A stretch of DNA of 64,000 nucleotides. Origin: Anaerolineales bacterium UBA2395. Lineage in GTDB: Bacteria > Chloroflexota > Anaerolineae > Anaerolineales > Villigracilaceae. The position numbers and the translations under genes were made by a program. The notes beneath the pieces were generated by a model that saw nothing but the letters and a program-made list of their open reading frames with translations, searched no databases and was not told the origin of the DNA. Positions 31,652 through 39,480 of this stretch are shown here, piece after piece. How positions within the stretch are numbered: the first letter of the stretch is position 1; every line of letters starts with the position of its first letter. Location: NCBI GenBank assembly GCA_002343775.1, contig DDSH01000032.1, forward strand, positions 7,999 to 71,998, written 5' to 3'.

Positions 31652-32122
31652 TTATGGAATCCAATTAGACAATACGTTCACGATCATATCTGGATTTTCA
31701 GGGTCATTCGTCTTAAGATGAACCGCAAAGTTATGCGGACCGTCCATGCCTGCGTGCATCATAAACACGCTAGACTCGATGATCGTGCTTTCGCCAGGTT
31801 TAAGTACCATCGAACCGATGGTCAGTTGAGGAGGTCAGCACCCCTCCACGACTTCAACATATGGGTCTTCCTTGAAACGCAGTGTGCCATCACCCGTATT
31901 GGTGACTTTGATGGCGAAAGTCTTCTCGACGTTGAACTTCACATCGCCGTAATCGATCAGTTGCTGATCCACCGCAATGGATGGCGTCCCTCCTCCATTG
32001 CCACCGCCTTGGTTGGCAAAGAAAAACGCCGCCGCTGCCAGAAGAATCCCACCGAGTGCGACAAACAACCAGGGGAAATTCTTCTTTCTCTGCTTTTGAT
32101 ACTTCTTATTTTTTTTGCTCAT
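31652..32122 (-). CDS. DUF1573-like membrane-anchored protein, probable selenoprotein
   Basis: Read to the first stop this is 95 residues ending VEVVEGC; the TGA (31835-31837) is followed in the same frame by PPQLTIGSMVLKPGEST and 60 coherent residues to a TAA at 31652. Reading TGA as selenocysteine gives 156 residues with C-Sec-P-P at 95-98, where relatives I recall have CCPP. A perfect 7-bp hairpin starts 12 nt after the TGA. An N-terminal basic stretch and TM helix (about 16-36) anchor a beta-sandwich outside. The MMHAGMDGPHNFAVHLKTNDP segment is typical of the family. It is the last gene of the cupredoxin operon. A nonsense mutation or sequencing error is the alternative. Confidence 0.7.
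31806..31822 (-). promoter_or_regulatory. Candidate bacterial SECIS hairpin
   Basis: On the minus strand ACCATCG-GTT-CGATGGT forms a perfect 7-bp stem with a 3-nt loop starting with G, beginning 12 nt after the in-frame TGA. Stem distance, loop size and G at the loop start all fit the general bacterial SECIS pattern recognised by SelB. No selA/selB/selC is present in the window. Confidence 0.6.
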
Positions 32123-32131
32123 TGAGCCTCC

Positions 32132-33127
32132 TTACTTTTGATATTCAAACTGGAACGAATAGATGTACGCAATCAGGTCCCAGATTTGTTCTTCAGTAAA
32201 AATTACGCCCCACATGGGCATGCCTGTTCCCATGCCACCGCGCAAGATTTTCCCTTGCAATAATGCTGGGCTCGCGCCAAGTATTCGACTTGGATCGGTG
32301 AAATCAACAGGGGTTTGCATGACCATATCCGTTGCGCCTTCCATTGTTTGCATGGAGGCTTCGCCCGCTTCGGCAAGGTCGTCGGCAAAGACGCCGTCGC
32401 CCGCGCCGTTTTCGCCGTGACACGCCGCACAGTTTTGGGCGTAGAGTTCTTTTCCGTTGGCAAGCGATTCAGGTGTGGTATTGGATTGCCAAAGATAGGC
32501 AACTGCATCCCACTTTTGGGATTCGGTTAAGGATGTGTCCGATAAGTCGGTGAAGACCTGGTAGGGGGAGTGAGAAAGATAGTAATCGAGTGATTGGTCG
32601 ATTGGTAAATTAGCTCCAAGTAATTGACCATTCATTGCTGATGGCTTTTCATTTGGAATAACAGGCGAGTCGTGCGGAGCGTCAATGTCCAGGTCGAGAG
32701 AAACGTAGAGGGGAACAGAAGCAGGCTCGGATGAGCCCCCTGCGGTGATGATATCCGAACCGCCTGTTACTTCTATCGTGCCGCGCATGCGCCAGTGATT
32801 GAGTCCACACCAACGGGTGCAGAAGAAGGTATAGATCCCAGGCTTGTCGAAGGTCAACGTGATCTCGGTGACTTTGCCGGGGAGGATGTCCACACTTTGC
32901 ATGTCCATCTGACCGACTGCAAAGCCATGCACAACATCATCGGAGGTGAGTTTCAAATGAAGGGGCTTGCCCGTTTCTGCTTGAATCACATCGGGGTTCC
33001 AGCCGCCATCCTCCGCCATGCGGGCGTGGATCAAAGGCGTGCGCGCCCAAAGAAACAATGGAGCACCAACGGCAAGGAGTATCCCTGTGATAATCAGGAT
33101 GCGTGAGATGAGTTCGGGACGTTTCAT
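32132..33127 (-). CDS. CuA-type cupredoxin fused to cytochrome c
   Basis: 331 residues. An N-terminal membrane helix (about 9-29) is followed by a cupredoxin with His67 (DDVVHGF) and C103-x3-C107-G-x2-H111-x2-M114, the spacing of a binuclear CuA site as in cytochrome oxidase subunit II and N2O reductase. The Glu that usually lies between the cysteines is absent (CTRWCG). A C-terminal class I cytochrome c has CAACH at 233-237 and an axial-Met loop GTGMPMWG. There is no oxidase subunit I nearby, so the electron acceptor is unknown. ATG 33127 overlaps the upstream stop. Confidence 0.85.
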   Translation of the reverse strand: MKRPELISRILIITGILLAVGAPLFLWARTPLIHARMAEDGGWNPDVIQAETGKPLHLKLTSDDVVHGFAVGQMDMQSVDILPGKVTEITLTFDKPGIYTFFCTRWCGLNHWRMRGTIEVTGGSDIITAGGSSEPASVPLYVSLDLDIDAPHDSPVIPNEKPSAMNGQLLGANLPIDQSLDYYLSHSPYQVFTDLSDTSLTESQKWDAVAYLWQSNTTPESLANGKELYAQNCAACHGENGAGDGVFADDLAEAGEASMQTMEGATDMVMQTPVDFTDPSRILGASPALLQGKILRGGMGTGMPMWGVIFTEEQIWDLIAYIYSFQFEYQK

Positions 33128-34476
33128 AGCAATAACCATAGCATGATGGATGTGGCGACGAAGCAGTAGACGATGACAGGGATTGTGGACGTCCCCGCTT
33201 CATTCACCTTTTGGGCTGTTCGCGCCGACCAGACCAATCCTACGACCAGAGCGAGTGTCTGCGCGGGCGCAAGGATCGTGGTGAGCATGGGCTGCCATGC
33301 GGCATTTGCGGTGCCAAACAAATTCCAGCCAAGCGCCAGCGGATCGGACAATGCGGCGAGAATGTAAGAAGCATTTGTTAGAACGAAGGATAGACTGAAA
33401 GCAACCCAGAACATGAGTCCCAGTGGGATGAGAGCAGTGGAAAGAGACATGAAGCGTTGTTTGAGAGATTGCCTGCCTTTGGTTGTCATAATCCCCAAAG
33501 TGAAAAGCCCAGGCAGGACGATAAAGATGATCGCAAGAAAAATTACTGCATACATGAACCATGCGCCTGTACCGACGTTGTATGCCGCGTCTTTGAGTGT
33601 GCCCCACGGACCAAGCAACACGCCCGCGTAGATCATGGCGGCGCCAAACATAATGAAGGCTTTGAAGGCTTCGTCGAGTCGCGCTGTCGGTTTGGCAAGG
33701 TCAGCAGAGAAAGGGCGTAGGTTGACCGCGATATTGTCGTGCGGGCAGGTGCGGATACATTCCATACAAAGTCCGCAATAGGTGTTCTTGGTCATGCCGC
33801 CGGGGAAGACATCCCACGGACAGCCGTAGCCCGCGTCCGAGCCGTTGTAGCAGGGCTTGCCCACACACTTCACGCAAACTTGTTTATCTTTGATGCGTAG
33901 TTCGATGGGCGCGGTTTGTGAATACAAGCCGATGAATCCACCCACGGGACAGAGATAACGGCAGAAGGCGCGGCGCTCGAAGATGGCGCTCAGTCCGATT
34001 GCGACAAAGAGCATGGCAGCCAGGACAATGCCAGTGATGTTTGGGGTAGTGAGCAGGGCACTGCTAAAGAGAGCCAGAAGGAGAAACGAAATGTTCTGCA
34101 TCCAGATATTGCGGAACATTTTTGGCACACGGAGATTCAACCATTTCGGTCGTTTATCTGGCGGGGCAAGGATCGCGCCGCGTTGCAGCCATTCCCCTGG
34201 AAGCGGGATCGGACAGACCGCGCACCAGCCGCGTCCGAAGAAGGGGACCGCGACGAGAATGAGGATCGCCCACCACGCGATCCAAACAAAGACAATGCTG
34301 AAGTTGTGACTGCCGACAGGCGTTCCGATGAGTCCCGCAAGGATGGCAAAGATGTAACCGACCAGCATGACGATAAAGACTGCCAATTGCGGGTAACGGC
34401 TTTTGAGAGTGTTCTTTATAAAAGGGATACGGGTAAGTTCGATGCGGTTCATGTTAGGAAGCAATATTTCTTTCAT
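33124..34476 (-). CDS. NosR/NapH-like polyferredoxin membrane protein
   Basis: 450 residues, about ten membrane helices. Conserved cytosolic cysteine motifs CAVCPIP and CRYLCPVGG near the helices are typical of the NosR/NapH/FixG group. A ferredoxin-like part follows: CVKCVGKPC, then CGLCMECIRTCPHDNIAV, which would hold at least one or two [4Fe-4S] clusters. Family members pass quinol-derived electrons outward to periplasmic copper or molybdenum enzymes. Here it lies between two CuA-type proteins, suggesting it reduces them. The start overlaps the previous gene by 23 nt; an alternative ATG at 34452 would remove the overlap. Confidence 0.82.
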   Translation of the reverse strand: MKEILLPNMNRIELTRIPFIKNTLKSRYPQLAVFIVMLVGYIFAILAGLIGTPVGSHNFSIVFVWIAWWAILILVAVPFFGRGWCAVCPIPLPGEWLQRGAILAPPDKRPKWLNLRVPKMFRNIWMQNISFLLLALFSSALLTTPNITGIVLAAMLFVAIGLSAIFERRAFCRYLCPVGGFIGLYSQTAPIELRIKDKQVCVKCVGKPCYNGSDAGYGCPWDVFPGGMTKNTYCGLCMECIRTCPHDNIAVNLRPFSADLAKPTARLDEAFKAFIMFGAAMIYAGVLLGPWGTLKDAAYNVGTGAWFMYAVIFLAIIFIVLPGLFTLGIMTTKGRQSLKQRFMSLSTALIPLGLMFWVAFSLSFVLTNASYILAALSDPLALGWNLFGTANAAWQPMLTTILAPAQTLALVVGLVWSARTAQKVNEAGTSTIPVIVYCFVATSIMLWLLL

Positions 34477-34933
34477 CTTTCTTCTTACTTTGATTCAGGA
34501 AAGACGAAAGAGGAAAGAAGCCAATGACTGCAAGAGACGCCAACCCTATTGAGCGATAAAGCCAATCGTTTGTGCCAACGGTTATTTTCCCGATCATGAA
34601 GGGATGCATGGCTCCGCAAGTGACGTTACAGCGGAAACGGAAGGAACCGGGTTTGTCGGCAACGAAGGTTAACCTGGCGCTTTGTCCGGGGTCAGCTTCG
34701 ACGGAAATGTCGTAACCATCCACATATAGCCCATGAACAACATCTGTGCTGACCAGTTTGATGGTCACGGTGTCGCCAGCGTTGACCTTCAGTTCGGAGG
34801 GGGAATAGGCATATTGGCGCGCGTCCACCTCAAAGGTCCGCTCCTGAGGCGCAACGGCTGGAACTGGCAGAGGCGCGAACGCGACCACCAGTCCAGCCAT
34901 CACGAGAAGGAGAAGAGAGAAATGAAGGCGCAT
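34454..34933 (-). CDS. Membrane-anchored CuA-like cupredoxin
   Basis: 159 residues. A signal sequence (about 1-28) is followed by a cupredoxin with His67 (STDVVHGLYVDGYD) and C102-x3-C106-G-x2-H110-x2-M113 (RCNVTCGAMHPFM). This has nearly the same numbering and ligand set as the neighbouring cupredoxin-cytochrome. A C-terminal TM helix lies at about 128-147. It resembles subunit II-like CuA domains without the oxidase. ATG 34933 is chosen over longer frames because the signal peptide begins there. Confidence 0.82.
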   Translation of the reverse strand: MRLHFSLLLLVMAGLVVAFAPLPVPAVAPQERTFEVDARQYAYSPSELKVNAGDTVTIKLVSTDVVHGLYVDGYDISVEADPGQSARLTFVADKPGSFRFRCNVTCGAMHPFMIGKITVGTNDWLYRSIGLASLAVIGFFPLSSFLNQSKKKDERNIAS

Positions 34934-34937
34934 GAGA

Positions 34938-35384
34938 TTAGGGGATGTTGGAGGGTCCGTACTTGGAATACGTTGCGTCGATGTAAACCCTGGCATCCTG
35001 CGGACTTTTGCCGTCCCGCAACATGCGCATCACATCCTGGGTGATGTCCACGCAGATGGAACAGCCGAGGGCATGGTTGTCGAAGGTGATGTTGTTTTTG
35101 TCATCGATGTTCGAGACGTAGCAATCGTAATTGGAAGTGTGACCGATGTCGCCGCATCCGCAATAGCAGGGAATGTCCTGCATGATGTCTGGGTTGGCGG
35201 TATTGAACTGGTAGGCTTCCTGCACTGCCACAGGCGCGGACTGAACTTCCATTGGCATTTGGTCGAGCGGCATCATGGCAAGATGCGCGTCATCAGGGTT
35301 GGAAGTGGAGCAGGCAGAAACCGCAGTAGCGGTCAGCGCCAAAATAACGAGAAGGAAAAGGAACTTTCGGGTCTTTGAAAACAT
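34938..35384 (-). CDS. PCYCGC-motif lipoprotein
   Basis: 148 residues. A lipoprotein signal with lipobox VSAC (Cys at about 25) is followed by a domain with PCYCGCGDIGH and DNHALGCSICVDI, the hallmark of the PCYCGC family of unknown function (PF13798 as I recall). The cysteine array suggests a metal or redox role at the membrane surface. It is the first gene of the CuA operon and has the palindrome-type promoter immediately upstream. Confidence 0.83.
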   Translation of the reverse strand: MFSKTRKFLFLLVILALTATAVSACSTSNPDDAHLAMMPLDQMPMEVQSAPVAVQEAYQFNTANPDIMQDIPCYCGCGDIGHTSNYDCYVSNIDDKNNITFDNHALGCSICVDITQDVMRMLRDGKSPQDARVYIDATYSKYGPSNIP

Positions 35385-35412
35385 ATTGGGTCCTCCGTGT
35401 TCGGATGACCCA

Positions 35413-35481
35413 ATAGTAGTCTGACCATTAAGTTATCTCCAGCGCAGTACGGCGGGTGGGGATATACGCCAAATGGCTTAT
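35413..35481 (-). promoter_or_regulatory. Palindrome promoter P1 (CuA operon)
   Basis: Palindrome 35464-35481 (ATAAGCCATTTGGCGTAT on the minus strand), exactly 45 nt, then -10 TACTAT (35413-35418). TGCGCT starts 28 nt before the -10. Same layout as P2-P8 and P10 of this island. Confidence 0.75.
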
Positions 35482-35508
35482 GATGAATGTCATCTGACGA
35501 AAGGTCAT

Positions 35509-35808
35509 TTACGATGCTATCACTTGCGCTTGATAATTGTGACGTCCATCGTTCCCTGCTCCAATTACCGCCTGGATCAGCATCTCGGCAGAGACCATAT
35601 TCTCATCGAAGTAAACTTCCGCCATGCGCATGTTCAACATCACATCAGCGTCATGGACGCCATCCAGTAACAGAAGTCCATTACGTACCCTTGTGGCACA
35701 GTTGGGACAGCCCATCCCTGAAACGGACAGCAGGATTCGGTTGGCAGACTGGATGACATGATCCAGCGCGGACTTTTGGATCGGTTCAACGTGACAATTG
35801 TCGCTCAT
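35509..35808 (-). CDS. HMA-domain copper chaperone-like protein
   Basis: 99 residues. GMGCPNCATRVRNGLLLLDGV is the metal-binding CxxC loop of an HMA domain (about 31-51). The N-terminal extension has CH near position 5 (MSDNCHVEPIQ) and the C-terminus has extra histidine. CopZ-like proteins carry Cu(I) to CopA. It follows the YHS protein by 12 nt and shares its palindrome promoter. Confidence 0.85.
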   Translation of the reverse strand: MSDNCHVEPIQKSALDHVIQSANRILLSVSGMGCPNCATRVRNGLLLLDGVHDADVMLNMRMAEVYFDENMVSAEMLIQAVIGAGNDGRHNYQAQVIAS

Positions 35809-35820
35809 AATGGTTTCCTT

Positions 35821-36024
35821 TTAATTGTGTTGTTTTACGGGATAGTGCTGGACTTTCCTTGCCTTCTCTCCCAATTCGGGCTTGGCAAAGGTTTTTGGGG
35901 AACGTTCAAACTGAGCCTGGCATTGCGGACAGCACAGAAAATAGTTCACACCTTCGAACTCGATGGTGATATGGGCTTTGCCGCGATTGACGCGTTTTCC
36001 ACAGACGGGATCTTTGAATGACAT
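35821..36024 (-). CDS. YHS-domain protein
   Basis: 67 residues. KDPVCGKRV...YFLCCPQCQAQFERSP is a YHS/TRASH metal-binding domain with four cysteines, followed by a basic tail. YHS domains bind copper or other soft metals and often accompany CopA. It is the first gene of a two-gene unit with the HMA protein under promoter P2. Confidence 0.85.
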   Translation of the reverse strand: MSFKDPVCGKRVNRGKAHITIEFEGVNYFLCCPQCQAQFERSPKTFAKPELGEKARKVQHYPVKQHN

Positions 36025-36057
36025 ATCGAAACTCCTTGGTTGTGATCTGACGGTTGG

Positions 36058-36127
36058 ATTGTAGAGTCGCTACTGGAATTATTGAAGCGCAGAATGGCTT
36101 GATGTAGGAATAAGCAATTCTGCGTAT
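36058..36127 (-). promoter_or_regulatory. Palindrome promoter P2 (YHS-HMA unit)
   Basis: Palindrome 36110-36127, 46 nt, -10 TACAAT (36058-36063). TGCGCT again starts 28 nt before the -10; the extra base lies upstream of it. The order and phasing match the other island promoters. Confidence 0.7.
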
Positions 36128-36133
36128 CGCCCT

Positions 36134-36170
36134 TCTAAAAAAAACAGGCTCCGATTTTTGGAGCCTGTTC
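36134..36170 (-). terminator. Terminator of the 537-aa multicopper oxidase
   Basis: On the minus strand AACAGGCTCC (36160-36169 side) pairs with GGAGCCTGTT (36143-36152), followed by eight Ts. Classic rho-independent form, 6 nt after the stop codon. Confidence 0.9.
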
Positions 36171-36174
36171 CTAC

Positions 36175-37788
36175 TCAACCTTTGATCCTGTAGTTTCGCA
36201 TCATGCCCGCATCCTCATGTTCGAGATTGTGGCAGTGATAAAGATATATCCCTGTGTAATTCTCGAAGCGCACAAGCACCCGAACGGTTTCGCCTGGCAT
36301 CACCAGCACGGTATCCTTCCAACCCTCGTCCACAAAGCCGCCGCTCAATTCTTGATACGCGGATTCAAATCCGCGCGCGATCTGCCTCTCAAGCACTTGG
36401 AATTGCACGCCGTGGATGTGCATGGGATGCGGCATTTCCATATTCATCATGCCCATTCCCATGCCACCCCCGCTGCCTTCGAGATTGACAAACTCCCAAA
36501 CTTCCAGGTCGTTCAGCCGCACGATCTCATCCTGCGCCACTGCGTCCATCTCGAACAGGCGGTTGTTGATGGTGTGAACCATGCCCTGCATTGCCAGCCT
36601 GAACGAGCGCGGATTGTTTCCATTGACTGCATCGTTCACAGCATGTCGTTCAATCGTGGAGAGTTGCGAGGGCAACGGGTTCACGTCCGCTCCTTTCTCG
36701 CCGATCATCAAACGCAGGATGTCGAACGGCGTACCATTTGGCAATCCAGAACTGCCCATCATCCCGCCGCCCATCATGCCGCCTCCACCGCTGAAATCGG
36801 TATATGGCAGGCTGACCAATTTCATTTCACTGCCTGCATTTCTTCCGCTGAAATCCGCCCACAACTCCACGCGTTCGCCAGGTCCCATCGTGATGTAGTC
36901 GCGGGTCACGGGTGTTTCCAGTAAGCCGCCGTCGGTGGCGATCACGGTCAGGGGTGTGCCATCCTGCCAGGCGAATTTATAGATGCGCGAGTTTGAGCCG
37001 TTCAGCAGGCGCAAGCGGTATGCGCTGGCTTTGACATCCAGTGTTGCATTGGGTGAACCATTGACTAAAATCGTGTCGCCCAGAAATCCGATCATCGAAT
37101 CCATCATGCCGTTTGCCAGATAGACCATTTGGTTTTGCGAATCAAAAATACGATCCTGAATCACCAGCGGCAGATCATACTCGCCCGCAGGCAAACCCAG
37201 CGCGGCTTCCTCTTCGTCACTGACGATGAACAAGCCCGCCAGCCCGTAATAGACTTGGGGTCCTGTCAACTGGTGCGGATGAGGATGGAACCAATACATG
37301 CCCGCGCGGTTGATCACCTGAAAATCATAGTCAAAACTTTTCCCAGGCGCGACAGCATAGCGCGGATGCCCATCCATCTCTTCTGGAATTTTCAACCCAT
37401 GCCAGTGGATGATGGTCGGGTCGGGTAATTCGTTGTTCAACCGAACCTGGACTCGTTGTCCCTGTTTCACCCTGAAAATTGGACCCAAATACGAGCCGCT
37501 CAACGTTTGGATGAAATCCCCGCCTCCCTCCTTAACCGAAGCCTGATACCGCCAAACGGGCGTTTCCTTCCCCGAAAAAATGGGGAGCGTGCCGCGCCCA
37601 GCCGTCAGTTCCGCAGACAGAATCGGAAGATCAGGCAAAGGGGTAAGCGGAGTCGGGAAGACAGGAGCCGCTGTCGGGTTGGTTGAGGCGGACGGGAGAA
37701 GTCCGCAGGCGCTGAGGAACGCCCCTCCCGCGCCAAGTCCCATCAGTTTAAGAACGTCTCTCCGCGAAATTTGAGTCGAGTTGGTCAT
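36175..37788 (-). CDS. Multicopper oxidase, CueO/CopA-oxidase type
   Basis: 537 residues. A twin-arginine signal (SRRDVLKLMGLGAGGAFLSACG) that also contains a possible lipobox Cys is followed by three cupredoxin domains. Copper ligands are in IHWHG, WFHPHPH, HPMHIHG and YHCHNLEHEDAGMM, a complete T1/T2/T3 set. Met/Gly-rich insertions near the active site (GGGMMGGGMMG and GMGMGMMNMEMPHPM) resemble the Cu(I)-oxidising CueO. It probably oxidises Cu(I) on the outer membrane face. It stands alone, with its own terminator and an 11-bp-repeat promoter. Confidence 0.92.
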   Translation of the reverse strand: MTNSTQISRRDVLKLMGLGAGGAFLSACGLLPSASTNPTAAPVFPTPLTPLPDLPILSAELTAGRGTLPIFSGKETPVWRYQASVKEGGGDFIQTLSGSYLGPIFRVKQGQRVQVRLNNELPDPTIIHWHGLKIPEEMDGHPRYAVAPGKSFDYDFQVINRAGMYWFHPHPHQLTGPQVYYGLAGLFIVSDEEEAALGLPAGEYDLPLVIQDRIFDSQNQMVYLANGMMDSMIGFLGDTILVNGSPNATLDVKASAYRLRLLNGSNSRIYKFAWQDGTPLTVIATDGGLLETPVTRDYITMGPGERVELWADFSGRNAGSEMKLVSLPYTDFSGGGGMMGGGMMGSSGLPNGTPFDILRLMIGEKGADVNPLPSQLSTIERHAVNDAVNGNNPRSFRLAMQGMVHTINNRLFEMDAVAQDEIVRLNDLEVWEFVNLEGSGGGMGMGMMNMEMPHPMHIHGVQFQVLERQIARGFESAYQELSGGFVDEGWKDTVLVMPGETVRVLVRFENYTGIYLYHCHNLEHEDAGMMRNYRIKG

Positions 37789-37821
37789 TGTTTTTGCTCC
37801 ATAATGTATATTCAGGTCGGC

Positions 37822-37875
37822 AGTATAGTTTGTGCCTATAAAGATAGTGTGAAGAATTCAAAAAGAGAATATCAA
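37822..37875 (-). promoter_or_regulatory. Array of four 11-bp repeats before the multicopper oxidase
   Basis: On the minus strand TTGATATTCTC, TTTTTGAATTC, TTCACACTATC and TTTATAG follow in 11-bp register, then 8 nt, then -10 TATACT (37822-37827). This is the same geometry as at 28715 and 44976, pointing to the OmpR-type regulator. Confidence 0.65.
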
Positions 37876-37878
37876 GAA

Positions 37879-37906
37879 CGACACCCGAAGTCACCTTCGG
37901 ATGTCG
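37879..37906 (-). terminator. Hairpin terminator after the DoxX gene
   Basis: CGACACCCGAAG (37879-37890) pairs with CTTCGGATGTCG (37895-37906) with one mismatch and a 4-nt loop, 32 nt beyond the DoxX stop. Confidence 0.65.
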
Positions 37907-37937
37907 CTTGAGGAGGAGAGATGCGCCGAACGAAGAA

Positions 37938-38507
37938 TTACTTTTTTTGGAAGATCAATCCAGGTTGCCAGGGTGTGCCAACCTGAACCAGAAGCCAGCG
38001 GTCGAGTCCGATCCAGCCTGAGGTTTTCCAGGCAAGGATGAGCAGGATCGAGAGGATCAGGAAGACAGGATTGACAGAAGCCGAGCCCGCCATCATAAAA
38101 TTCCAATTCATAAAACCGCCAATAAAAGCGGAGAACCAGATGAAGATGCCCAGGATCAGCGCCGCGCCCACCAGCAATTCGCCCACCGCCACGAGTTTGG
38201 CGAACCAGACGTAATTGCCGCTGTCCAGCATAAACTGGATGAAATTGCGATACCAGTCGAAGGCGATCAATGGGCGGGCAGGTGCATCGGGAATAACGAT
38301 GGCGCGCTCCCAGAAGCCCTTCAATGCTTCGCCGCCCTGCATCCAGGCGGGGTTGGTGATCTTGCCCCAACCCGATTCGATCCATTGGTATCCCAGATAC
38401 AGACGGATGGCAAGCCAGAGCCAGGCAAACGCCTTGCCTTCGAACAGGGTTTTCGTAAAGGGAACATCAGCGAGTTGATATTCCCGGGATAAGGTTTGAG
38501 TAGTCAT
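37938..38507 (-). CDS. DoxX-family membrane protein
   Basis: 189 residues, four membrane helices, with WLWLAIRLYLGYQWIESGWGKI early and a conserved helix pair AVGELLVGAALILGIF later, as in DoxX/DoxD and quinone-linked thiosulfate oxidoreductase small subunits. Role here is unclear; it may link a thiol or copper redox step to quinones. It is a single gene with palindrome promoter P3 and a terminator. Confidence 0.8.
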   Translation of the reverse strand: MTTQTLSREYQLADVPFTKTLFEGKAFAWLWLAIRLYLGYQWIESGWGKITNPAWMQGGEALKGFWERAIVIPDAPARPLIAFDWYRNFIQFMLDSGNYVWFAKLVAVGELLVGAALILGIFIWFSAFIGGFMNWNFMMAGSASVNPVFLILSILLILAWKTSGWIGLDRWLLVQVGTPWQPGLIFQKK

Positions 38508-38548
38508 TTTTTCTCCTTTGAGGATGAATTTTGTCTTGCTTTGAACTC

Positions 38549-38617
38549 ATCTTACAACTCCCATGAAATAATCAACAGCGCATTTCGACCTGTTTCGAAA
38601 TGCGCTGATTTGCTTAT
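38549..38617 (-). promoter_or_regulatory. Palindrome promoter P3 (DoxX)
   Basis: Site 38600-38617 (ATAAGCAAATCAGCGCAT on the minus strand, the weakest palindrome of the set), 45 nt, -10 TAAGAT (38549-38554), with TGCGCT 28 nt before the -10. A longer hairpin (ATTTCGAAACAGGTCGAAAT) lies between site and box. Confidence 0.6.
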
Positions 38618-38656
38618 GATATTTATCAGGAATGATTTCCTGATTGTCATATTGAA

Positions 38657-38866
38657 TTAATCAAGAGGGTGTTCGATTTCACCAGCCATAAAAGGGTCGG
38701 GATTCAAAAGAAATACATCCAAACATGCCTGCGTACAGAAATATATCCTCTCGCCGTGATACTCTGCGCTGGGATATTTGGATGGATCCTTGATTTTTCC
38801 TCCACAAGCCGTTATATATTCCGGTTGTGGAGGGGCAGGGAGGATTTCGTTTTGGTCCAACGTCAT
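38657..38866 (-). CDS. YHS/TRASH-like protein
   Basis: 69 residues. YITACGGKIKDPSKYPSAEYHGERIYFCTQACLDVFLLNPDPFMAG has the YHS spacing but with ACGGKI in place of PVCGM. Cys at about 21, 44 and 48. It is the last gene of the CopA operon and overlaps the preceding stop by 4 nt. Confidence 0.75.
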   Translation of the reverse strand: MTLDQNEILPAPPQPEYITACGGKIKDPSKYPSAEYHGERIYFCTQACLDVFLLNPDPFMAGEIEHPLD

Positions 38867-39069
38867 TGTTTTCCCTTTCCATGATGTTGATTTTCATTCC
38901 TGAGCCAGAAGATAGTCACAGCGGTCGCGGTTCCAATCATGCCAGCCAGAACCATCAGACCGGATGCCGAGCCGAATAACATCCTCCATAATACGGCGAA
39001 AAAGATCACGCCAATGACAAATGCCGCAATGTAGGAAAGGTTTGGCATATGGATTTTTTCGTGTTTCAT
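38863..39069 (-). CDS. Small two-helix membrane protein, 68 aa
   Basis: MKHEKIHMPNLSYIAAFVIGVIFF..., with two hydrophobic helices (about 11-30 and 36-55) and a His-containing tail (NENQHHGKGKQ). His at both ends suggests possible metal contacts. It lies between the cupredoxin and the YHS gene in the CopA operon. No family is recognised. Confidence 0.65.
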   Translation of the reverse strand: MKHEKIHMPNLSYIAAFVIGVIFFAVLWRMLFGSASGLMVLAGMIGTATAVTIFWLRNENQHHGKGKQ

Positions 39070-39090
39070 TTTTACATGTTCCTTTCGTCA

Positions 39091-39468
39091 TTATTCCACG
39101 ATCAACTTGCCACGTAACATTCCCATCTGGCATTGGAAGCCATATTCGCCAGATTGTTCGGGGGTGAATTCCAGTGTCACTTGTTCGCCCTCTGGCAGCA
39201 AAGCATTCTGATTGAAGTCAGGGAACAACACTTTCTCAGAACACGCTGAACTTTCCTGGCGTGTGAACGTCAACCGCACAGGGCGTCCTTTTTGCACCAC
39301 GATCACATCGGGTGTGTATCCGCCCTTGACCGTGACTGCCACCTCCTGTGCGCCAGATGCAGATACCGCAACACGCGTCTGCGCCTTGGGGGCAAACCAG
39401 AAATACCAGGCGATCAATACGGTCAACGCGATTCCCGAAAGAATCACAAAGATTTGGATTTGAGTCAT
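39091..39468 (-). CDS. Cupredoxin-like copper-binding protein
   Basis: 125 residues. A membrane anchor (about 4-24) is followed by a cupredoxin_1-type domain: VKGGYTPDVIVVQKGRPVRLTFTRQESSACSEKVLFPDF, then EYGFQCQMGMLRGKLIVE. Copper ligands are likely Cys in SACSEKV and FQCQMGM. Domains of this type are often fused to or placed next to copper P-type ATPases. It is part of the CopA operon. Confidence 0.85.
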   Translation of the reverse strand: MTQIQIFVILSGIALTVLIAWYFWFAPKAQTRVAVSASGAQEVAVTVKGGYTPDVIVVQKGRPVRLTFTRQESSACSEKVLFPDFNQNALLPEGEQVTLEFTPEQSGEYGFQCQMGMLRGKLIVE

Positions 39469-39480
39469 ATCAAGTTCCTT

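Noticed and set aside
32132..33127. Cytochrome c oxidase subunit II as gene name
   Set aside because: The CuA ligand spacing fits, but the conserved Glu is missing, there is only one membrane helix, and no subunit I or III is encoded nearby.
37895..37910. Fourth WAGCGACA box (minus strand, AAGCGACA)
   Set aside because: It is part of the DoxX terminator stem and no ATG follows 7 nt after a -10, so it is a chance match.
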